Shown in pieces: positions 9,424-14,341 of a stretch of 15,000 nt of DNA. A program made the position numbers and the translations under genes. The DNA is from Neocallimastix lanati (nom. inval.) (lineage: Eukaryota > Neocallimastigomycota > Neocallimastigomycetes > Neocallimastigales > Neocallimastigaceae). Below the pieces are notes generated by a model, which saw only the letters and a list, made by a program, of their open reading frames with translations, was not told where the DNA came from and searched no databases. Every line of letters starts with the position of its first letter. The stretch's first letter is position 1. The stretch is taken from assembly GCA_016946835.1 (NCBI GenBank), contig JACVTC010000058.1, positions 385,001 to 400,000 of the forward strand. Reading direction: 5' to 3'.

Positions 9424-9492
9424 CAAGTCGACGTCGTACTGATAAGGCATAATGATAATACAGGATCATCTATTTCTACGAAGGATGAATCT
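9424..9492 (+). pseudogene. Element X frame, left part
   Basis: This is an open frame of 23 codons (CAA at 9424 to TCT at 9490-9492) encoding a Ser/Thr/Asp-rich peptide that includes IRHNDNTGSSISTKDES. The base composition is clearly coding-like (CAAGTCGACGTCGTACTG) compared with its surroundings. It is cut after TCT by the LINE-A insertion; across the insertion the same frame resumes at 12351. Upstream of 9424 the frame would run into simple T-rich sequence, so the true N-terminal part is absent. The protein family is unknown. Confidence 0.5.
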
Positions 9493-9493
9493 T
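9481..9493 (+). repeat. LINE-A target-site duplication, left copy
   Basis: AAGGATGAATCTT occurs here and again at 12339-12351 immediately after the LINE-A poly(A) tail. The first two A residues of the right copy cannot be told apart from the tail, so 11-13 bp are duplicated. This is the size expected for target-primed reverse transcription. Confidence 0.88.
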
Positions 9494-9527
9494 ATACCAA
9501 CATTGGATTAATACAGGATGTGAATAT

Positions 9528-12074
9528 ATGAAATCTCATAACCCTAAAAAAGCTTGGAAATGGCTTAAAACAACAGCAAAAGTAGATAAATTTAAAAATA
9601 TGTCAAATTCTCCAGTAAAGGACAAAAATGGTAAACTAGCTACTTCTACTAAAGAACAGTTAGAAGTATGGCACAATCACTATAAAAAACTTGCTTCAAG
9701 CCATTCTGATATCAATAGTGCATTAATCGAATGGTATAATAAATTTTCCAATGGAACAATTAGGTATACGAGACACAATGAATGGGATATAAATCAAGAC
9801 ATCAGTATAGAAGAAATTAGAGAAGCAATTTTGGCTACTCCAAATTTTAAAGCTTCAGGCCCGGATGGAATTCCTATTGAATTTTATAAAGCTTTAATTC
9901 CTCCGGATGACGAAAATTCAGTAAATAATTCTTCTTCTGGTTTAAATTGTTTACAGAAGATATACTCAAGAATTTGGAATGGAGAATTTCCTAGCTCATG
10001 GAATGAAGCAAGTATTATATCTATTCCTAAAAAAGGAGATGATCTATCTGATTGTGACAATTATCGAGGTATCTCTCTGATTAACAATGGTATTAAACTC
10101 ATTTCGAAAGTAGTCTCCAAAAGAATTTCAGAATATGGACTTAAAAATAATTTTATTAGGCCAGAGCAATTTGGATTTCGTACTAAAGAAGAATGTGTTA
10201 GTTTATTTATTTCAATTCGAGAAATTTGTCAAAGGCGTAAAAATGATAATAAAGAAACTTACCTAGCTTTTCTAGATTTAAAAAAGGCATATGATTCTGT
10301 TCCAATAGGTAATATTTTATATAAATTAGATGCTTTAGGTATTAGAGGTAAATGTTATCAATTTATAAAAAACCTATATTTGACATCCAAAGCTAGTGTT
10401 AAAATTGATGATCAATATTCGGAATCTTTTAATATTATGAAAGGAGTTAGACAAGGTTGTCCACTATCACCAATTCTTTTCAATCTTTTTATTAATGACA
10501 TTTTTAATGATGTTTCAGAACTTGGAATTCCTTTAGGCGAATCTAGATGTTGTGGTGGACTCTTTGCAGATGATATTGTTCTATGCGCACCGTCAAGAAC
10601 TAAGTTGAAAAAAATGCTTAAGAAGGTAAATGAATGGGCTAAATTTAATATGATGAATTTTGGAATTAATAAGTGTGCAACGATGGTGATTCGACCAGAC
10701 ACACCTCTTTTTCAAAATAAAAGAGATCCTACTTTTTATCTTGCTGGTCAACCAATTCCAATAACTAAATGTTATACCTATTTAGGTATACCATTTGATA
10801 AAAGCTTATCGTTGAAACCTATTATTAAATTACTTAACTCTAAAGTAACTAAAGCTCTCTTTTCTGTTAGTAAATTTCTTTCAAATTCCAAAATTCCTAT
10901 TCCATTTAAGAAGATTATAATTAACTCTTATGTACTTAGTAAAGTCTCTTACTTTGCACCTTTACTTGGTTCGAATAAAACGAGAACAAATAATACTCAG
11001 AAATTAATTAATAAAAGATTAAGATGGATTGCAGGTATACAAAAAGCCAAATCATTTATTAATGTATATTCTATTTCAAAAGATTTACATATTCCTCCAT
11101 TGTCAGCTAAGTGTGCTTTGTCTCAGGTCAAATGTTTTGATAAATGGAAAAATTCAAATTGTATTATTTCCTATTTAGTTAATAATATTCCAAAATCTAG
11201 AAAATATACATGGACAAAAGAAAGTAGAACTCTTAAACGTAAACTAGAGAAAAGAGGTAATAACGATAATAAAATCAAGGATTTTTATTGGAAAAGAGAT
11301 ATGAAAATCAATTCTATTAAAGCTGAGTTTTATGACAAAAACAAATTCGAAGAAACATCAAAATTTATAAAACTTTGTTATGACTATCCTGATCTTTCAT
11401 ATGGTTTCTATTGGCTATTGAGAGCACGAAGCGGATATAGATTAGATGCTAGAATTGCTAAAGCTGCAAAAATAGTGGACCAAATGTGTCCTAATTTTTG
11501 TCCCTGTTGTAAAAGTAATAAACAATGGATAAGTCATTGGTTAATTGATTGTCCCTTTTTCAATCATACTCGTAGTAAAGTTAATGATAAAATTTTATTT
11601 TTATATAATGCTTTTTACCGTGGCAACCTAACAAATGATATTGTTAATAGTAATAATGATAATAGTAATAGTAATAATAGTAATAGTTATAATAGTAATA
11701 ATAATATTAGTAATAGTATTTTTAGTAATGTTAGTAATAGTATTGAAAATAATGTGTATATTGATTCTAGTGTGTGTGAAAAAGTGTTTAATTTCCTTCT
11801 TGGAGGTCGAAGTATTAATTACAGTACAAGGGAATGGAAGGATCTATTTAAGTGCCAGATGAAATCAGGTGCTTATTCTGATACTCCGTTCTTAGTGGTT
11901 ACTGCGGCACTTCTCCAATCGATTATACCTATTGCTATTGGCCAGCAATGGTCTTTGTTCAATAGGTTCAAATCGAATCGTACTACTACTACCAAGAGCG
12001 TCAATGCTGAAGAAACAGTAAGACAGGCCAGTAGGGCTAGCGCAACCAATGAAGATCATAATTTTGTATCTTAA
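9528..12074 (+). CDS. LINE-A reverse transcriptase (5'-truncated ORF)
   Basis: This is the reverse transcriptase of a non-LTR retrotransposon, which copies element RNA at a nicked chromosomal target. Residues counted from the ATG: a linker with KAWKWLK (8-14), start of the RT fingers ASGPDGIP (109-116), PKKGD and NYRGISL (167-185), palm motif A FLDLKKAYDSV (248-258, catalytic Asp250), motif B GVRQGCPLSP (306-315), catalytic FADD (346-349), thumb to about 470, and a C-terminal zinc-knuckle-like CPCC-x8-H-x4-C (Cys658, 661, His670, Cys675). An Asn/Ser tract (707-738) encoded by AAT/AGT repeats follows. No apurinic endonuclease domain is present: the frame is open upstream to 9495 and then hits the insertion junction, so the ATG is an internal Met. 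The frame has no disabling mutation but cannot be autonomous. Codons such as AAA and AGA are common, unlike the hydrogenase. Confidence 0.93.
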   Translation: MKSHNPKKAWKWLKTTAKVDKFKNMSNSPVKDKNGKLATSTKEQLEVWHNHYKKLASSHSDINSALIEWYNKFSNGTIRYTRHNEWDINQDISIEEIREAILATPNFKASGPDGIPIEFYKALIPPDDENSVNNSSSGLNCLQKIYSRIWNGEFPSSWNEASIISIPKKGDDLSDCDNYRGISLINNGIKLISKVVSKRISEYGLKNNFIRPEQFGFRTKEECVSLFISIREICQRRKNDNKETYLAFLDLKKAYDSVPIGNILYKLDALGIRGKCYQFIKNLYLTSKASVKIDDQYSESFNIMKGVRQGCPLSPILFNLFINDIFNDVSELGIPLGESRCCGGLFADDIVLCAPSRTKLKKMLKKVNEWAKFNMMNFGINKCATMVIRPDTPLFQNKRDPTFYLAGQPIPITKCYTYLGIPFDKSLSLKPIIKLLNSKVTKALFSVSKFLSNSKIPIPFKKIIINSYVLSKVSYFAPLLGSNKTRTNNTQKLINKRLRWIAGIQKAKSFINVYSISKDLHIPPLSAKCALSQVKCFDKWKNSNCIISYLVNNIPKSRKYTWTKESRTLKRKLEKRGNNDNKIKDFYWKRDMKINSIKAEFYDKNKFEETSKFIKLCYDYPDLSYGFYWLLRARSGYRLDARIAKAAKIVDQMCPNFCPCCKSNKQWISHWLIDCPFFNHTRSKVNDKILFLYNAFYRGNLTNDIVNSNNDNSNSNNSNSYNSNNNISNSIFSNVSNSIENNVYIDSSVCEKVFNFLLGGRSINYSTREWKDLFKCQMKSGAYSDTPFLVVTAALLQSIIPIAIGQQWSLFNRFKSNRTTTTKSVNAEETVRQASRASATNEDHNFVS
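11641..11760 (+). repeat. AAT/AGT trinucleotide tract inside LINE-A ORF
   Basis: Runs of AATAGT, AATAAT and GATAAT encode the Asn/Ser-rich segment at residues about 705-742, between the zinc-knuckle-like site and the conserved C-terminal part. The tract is in frame and was probably expanded by slippage. It separates two complex segments and may act as a flexible linker (inference). Confidence 0.7.
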
Positions 12075-12083
12075 AATTATGAT
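12055..12083 (+). other. LINE-A stop-codon hairpin (11-bp stem)
   Basis: ATCATAATTTT (12055-12065) is the exact reverse complement of AAAATTATGAT (12073-12083), with a 7-base loop. The TAA stop (12072-12074) lies at the loop-stem boundary. The older LINE-A copy keeps the hairpin (12771-12797) with one mismatch next to the loop. LINE 3' hairpins are often the site recognised by the element's own reverse transcriptase (family knowledge); that role here is inference. Confidence 0.6.
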
Positions 12084-12105
12084 TAACATTGCGAAGTCAA
12101 AGTTA

Positions 12106-12129
12106 ATTATTATACTTCAGTATAATAAT
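12106..12129 (+). other. LINE-A 3' UTR hairpin (10-bp stem, TTCA loop)
   Basis: ATTATTATAC (12106-12115), TTCA and GTATAATAAT (12120-12129) form a perfect 10-bp stem-loop. The older copy has a corresponding stem-loop at 12823-12847 with loop TACA and a two-A bulge. Persistence in both copies makes it a candidate reverse transcriptase recognition element. Confidence 0.6.
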
Positions 12130-12283
12130 GCCCTTGTGAAGTCTTACAAATATTAATTAAATGAAACTAGAATATATTATACCATTATTTTATTTTTATT
12201 TTGTGTTGTGTTTTATTTTTTGTTTATTTTTTTATCTTTTTTTTTTATTATTTTATTACATGTATTTTATCAAATATTTAATT

Positions 12284-12289
12284 AATAAA
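12284..12289 (+). terminator. LINE-A polyadenylation signal AATAAA
   Basis: AATAAA lies 23 bases before the start of the A28 tail at 12313, the usual spacing for a poly(A) signal. The tail confirms that the element was copied from a polyadenylated RNA ending here. Confidence 0.75.
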
Positions 12290-12309
12290 GATGAAACAAG
12301 TTTGCTGCC

Positions 12310-12338
<29 letters not shown>

Positions 12339-12344
<6 letters not shown>

Positions 12345-12351
12345 GAATCTT
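12339..12351 (+). repeat. LINE-A target-site duplication, right copy
   Basis: AAGGATGAATCTT directly follows, and partly merges with, the A28 tail, matching 9481-9493. The next base restarts element X sequence (GCCCTAGTAG). Confidence 0.88.
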
Positions 12352-12458
12352 GCCCTAGTAGTTCAATAAATGATGAATCCGGGGGAGAGTTTAGTGGACA
12401 CCACACTATCTATTTTAAAGATGTTACTTCTAGATTTTATTTCTTTTTTATTTGTTAG
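12351..12458 (+). pseudogene. Element X frame, right part to stop
   Basis: After the insertion the element X frame continues in the same phase (TGC CCT AGT AGT at 12351-12362) through a Ser/Asp/Glu-rich segment including NDESGGEFSGHH and ends at TAG 12456-12458, a total of 35 codons plus stop. The composition is coding-like up to about 12430 and then T-rich. It is the C-terminal end of an unknown protein, possibly the tail of another LINE polyprotein; the short length does not allow family assignment. Confidence 0.5.
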
Positions 12459-12461
12459 GAA

Positions 12462-12510
12462 GGGAAAAATTCCCGTATAGTACATCTTGCCGAAATACAT
12501 AGTATTTTCG
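12462..12510 (+). other. Element X 3' UTR hairpins
   Basis: GGGAAAAATTCCC (12462-12474) forms a 5-bp stem, and CGAAATAC (12491-12498) pairs with GTATTTTCG (12502-12510) with one bulged base. They lie immediately after the stop codon, the same relative position as the LINE-A hairpins, which favours X being a LINE rather than a host mRNA copy (inference). Confidence 0.45.
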
Positions 12511-12597
12511 AGCTTTTTTATTTTTTTTATTTTTTAATTTTTTATTTTTAATTTCAAATGTACTTTTCACCTACATGTATTTTTTAAAATAAAATTT

Positions 12598-12603
12598 AAT
12601 AAA
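12598..12603 (+). terminator. Element X polyadenylation signal AATAAA
   Basis: AATAAA lies 30 bases before the A18 tail (12633-12650), separated by a normal-complexity segment. This supports X as a copy of a polyadenylated transcript. Confidence 0.65.
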
Positions 12604-12650
12604 GTTTTGGAAGTGTATTCTCTTCCCTGTCTAAAAAAAAAAAAAAAAAA

Positions 12651-12728
12651 TTTATTTTATTTTTATTTTATTTTATTTTATTTTTATTTTTATTATATAT
12701 ATATATATATATATTTTTTTTTGGTCTT
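12651..12728 (+). repeat. Right flank duplicate of element X (78 bp)
   Basis: This starts directly after the A18 tail with (TTTTA)n, continues through an (AT)n stretch and T9-10, and ends GGTCTT, matching the left flank at 9345-9423. The left copy has TGTATA where this copy has an expanded AT run. If it is a true target-site duplication it is much longer than the LINE-A one. Confidence 0.45.
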
Positions 12729-12770
12729 AAAATTCTAACAAAAATAGTTACAGTTTTGATGAACTTTTAT

Positions 12771-12909
12771 TCATAATTTCGTATCTTAAAATTATGATTA
12801 AGATTGTGAAGTCAAAATTAATCATTATACTACAGTATAAAATAATGCCCTTGTAAAGTCTTACAGATATTAATTAAATGAAACTAGGATACATTATATC
12901 ATTATTTTG
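12771..12909 (+). mobile_element. LINE-A 3'-end fragment (older copy)
   Basis: This matches LINE-A 12056-12191 at roughly 90% by eye, beginning at the last codons of the reverse transcriptase (HNFVS then TAA) and covering both 3' hairpins. It lacks the last 120 bases of the LINE-A untranslated region, the AATAAA and the tail, and stops abruptly at 12909 where unrelated, GC-richer sequence begins. Upstream (12729-12770) there is no match to LINE-A, so it is 5'-truncated as well. Confidence 0.85.
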
Positions 12910-13565
12910 TCCCAGAGCAGGGGTGTACTCGATTTATGTATTTAAATCGCCTGCAAGGGGATTTAACTTTACTCTTATAAAGTAGATCCACAGTATTGGT
13001 GCAAAATAGTAGTAAAGTTATATTTTGTGTTAATTAATAACATTATGCGCAATGGTAATGGTATTGGTAAAATTTTTCCTGGTGAACTTTCACTGCGGAA
13101 TATAATGGTGCATTCTTGGAACATTGTTAAATAAACCCAAGAATAAGTAATACATTTTCATTGTATTTCTATTTTCATGTAGTATTACTATTCTCATGTA
13201 AGAATCTATTGTATTCAATTGTATTTCAACTATATATTTCATGTATCACGTTGTAAGAGATTGATTCACTCTAAATCTTGTAGTCATTTATTTAACTCTT
13301 TACTAATTTTGTGCCATTATATTTCATCAATTCAATCTTAGTCATTAAATATTTTATGATATTCAATTTAAATAATATACTAAAAAAAGTGCTAAATCAA
13401 ATTATTTTTCAATCGTTCAACAAACTACTAATTATCAAAATTATTTACACCAAAAAAGATATAAAATAATTACAATTCTCATTATACTCAAGACTTTATA
13501 ATAAAAACTGAGTTTTATTTTTTATTTTTTTTTAGTTTATTAATTTTTAGTTTTTTATTACTATT
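12910..13565 (+). other. Structured leader upstream of the 167-codon ORF
   Basis: This is the only long non-coding stretch with normal complexity. It opens with a compound hairpin (12910-12961): TCCC/GGGA, GCAGG/CCTGC and CGATTTA/TAAATCG nested, with an 8-base bulge. ACTTTA/TAAAGT (12966-12983), ATTCTTGG/CCAAGAAT (12112 offset: 13112-13119 with 13137-13144) and GAATAAGTAATAC/GTATTACTATTC (13141-13153 with 13182-13193, one bulged base) follow. From about 13200 it is more AT-rich and unstructured, ending in T-runs before the ATG. It could be the 5' untranslated region and promoter of LINE-B. No open frame of note lies inside. Confidence 0.5.
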
Positions 13566-14069
13566 ATGGAAATCCAATATACAAGAAATAAGAATTTCAT
13601 TCTAAGAGGTTCAAGGTGTCACGGTATTCCAATGGAAAATTCGAAACTACTCTTTATCCGCGGACTTCGATCTTGGCCAGAAATCAAAATGAGAAGACAT
13701 TTAACGAAAACTCTGATTGAATTAAATAAAAAGGTTTTATCAGTTAAACGTATTGCTAATTTTAATGATGTATTCTTTAAAATTAAAATAGTAGGTAATG
13801 AAGAAGAAATAACATCTATTACCGATTGTATTGTTAATAGTTTCAAACGTGCTTCAATTAATGTTATTAATTGTAGCAAAAGGAACCATAAATACAGTTT
13901 TTCTTCTCTCAAAAGGAAACATTTTGCCTTATCAGAAAAAGTGAATTCATCATATAATATCAACTTATTCACTACTTCAAATTCAAATGCAAATTCAAGT
14001 CAAAATTCATGTTCAAGTTCAAGTACAAGTTCAAGTACAAGCTCAAGTTCAAGTTCAAGTTCAAGATAA
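13566..14069 (+). CDS. Unknown protein with RRM-like pattern and Ser tail
   Basis: This 167-residue frame is coding-like in composition. The order of predicted segments is strand (KLLFIRGL, 28-35), helix (PEIKMRRHLTKTLIEL, 38-53), two strands (VLSVKRIA and DVFFKIKIVG, about 57-77), helix (EEITSITDCIVNSFKRA, about 80-96), strand (INVINC, 98-103). This is the beta-alpha-beta-beta-alpha-beta order of an RRM, and LFIRGL resembles an RNP2 motif. Basic residues follow, then an Asn/Ser tract and a tail of almost pure Ser/Thr encoded by a TTCAAG hexamer repeat. LINE ORF1 proteins often carry RRMs that bind element RNA, and a LINE fragment lies 270 bases downstream in the same direction, so a LINE-B ORF1 or an N-terminal remnant is the best guess. 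The assignment is unproven and no catalytic motif is visible. Confidence 0.55.
   Translation: MEIQYTRNKNFILRGSRCHGIPMENSKLLFIRGLRSWPEIKMRRHLTKTLIELNKKVLSVKRIANFNDVFFKIKIVGNEEEITSITDCIVNSFKRASINVINCSKRNHKYSFSSLKRKHFALSEKVNSSYNINLFTTSNSNANSSQNSCSSSSTSSSTSSSSSSSSR
13978..14066 (+). repeat. TTCAAG hexamer repeat encoding Ser/Thr
   Basis: Repeats of TTCAAG with ACAAG variants run to the end of the frame, producing SSSSTSSSTSSS-type sequence directly before AGA TAA. Slippage in this tract may have moved the stop codon, so the C-terminus of the 167-residue protein could be secondary. Confidence 0.7.
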
Positions 14070-14341
14070 AAATATTAGCTATATTTGTTCAAAATAATTA
14101 TAAAAAGTTATATGTTTTATTAAACAACTTAGCTATATTTATTAATTGAATATATATCAAAACTGTATCGTTAATTGAACTTTCACAAACTATATCATCA
14201 TATATATATCATAGCTGTTTTTCATCATATTTTGATATAGCCTTCCAATTTTATTAAAATAAACATACAGGTTTTTATAACAAATATATGTTCAAACTAT
14301 GTGTTGATAATTTAATATTTTTGGAAGGCTATATCAATAAC
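14070..14341. other. AT-rich spacer between ORF and LINE-B fragment
   Basis: The spacer contains TTAGCTATATTT twice (about 14076 and 14129) and the inverted repeat at 14232-14337. There is no coding sequence. If the upstream ORF and downstream RT belong to one LINE, the endonuclease and the RT fingers/palm region have been replaced by this short AT-rich stretch. Confidence 0.5.
14232..14337. repeat. 17-bp inverted repeat, MITE-like
   Basis: TTGATATAGCCTTCCAA (14232-14248) is the perfect reverse complement of TTGGAAGGCTATATCAA (14321-14337), enclosing 72 bases of AT-rich DNA. The size and layout resemble a very small foldback or MITE-type element. I see no convincing target-site duplication, and it ends only a few bases before the LINE-B coding remnant, so it could also mark a deletion scar. 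Confidence 0.6.

Larger units (their letters stand above)
9494..12340 (+). mobile_element. LINE-A: 5'-truncated non-LTR retrotransposon
   Basis: The element runs from the end of the left target duplication to the end of A28. It contains an intact reverse transcriptase frame, a 3' untranslated region of about 240 bases with two strong hairpins, AATAAA (12284-12289) and the A-tail (12313-12340). The frame is already open at the first base of the element (9495 onward encodes YQHWINTGCEY in frame with the ATG at 9528), so the true N-terminal part, including the expected endonuclease, was lost by 5' truncation at insertion. Exact target duplication, long A-tail and an undamaged frame indicate a recent event. 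Confidence 0.9.
9424..12650 (+). mobile_element. Element X: A-tailed retroposed sequence, split by LINE-A
   Basis: The X parts are 9424-9493 and 12352-12650; everything between is a later LINE insertion. X has a stretch of open frame, a stop at 12456-12458, a roughly 170-base 3' untranslated region with hairpins, AATAAA at 12598-12603 and A18 at 12633-12650. That order marks a reverse-transcribed mRNA or the 3' end of a 5'-truncated LINE. The family is not recognised. The flanking similarity (9345-9423 and 12651-12728) fits a target duplication. Confidence 0.55.

Noticed and set aside
9456-9519. TAATACAGGAT shared by element X (9456-9466) and the LINE-A start (9509-9519)
   Set aside because: Eleven bases are shared 53 bp apart with no further similarity on either side; most likely coincidence or microhomology, not a duplication.
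10412-10702. Minus-strand open frame of 96 codons
   Set aside because: It is the antisense of the LINE-A RT motifs B and FADD; an overlapping frame only.
12161-12346. Open frame in the LINE-A 3' untranslated region ending in poly-Lys
   Set aside because: It translates UTR and the A28 tail; no support as a gene.
12910-13000. HDV-like ribozyme at the LINE-B 5' end
   Set aside because: The visible stems are nested, and I could not place P1, P2 and P1.1 of the HDV double pseudoknot. It is kept only as an unclassified structured RNA candidate.
13619-13972. Minus-strand open frame of 117 codons
   Set aside because: It overlaps the plus-strand 167-codon frame. The plus strand has the clearer fold pattern, the leader upstream and agreement in direction with the LINE fragment.
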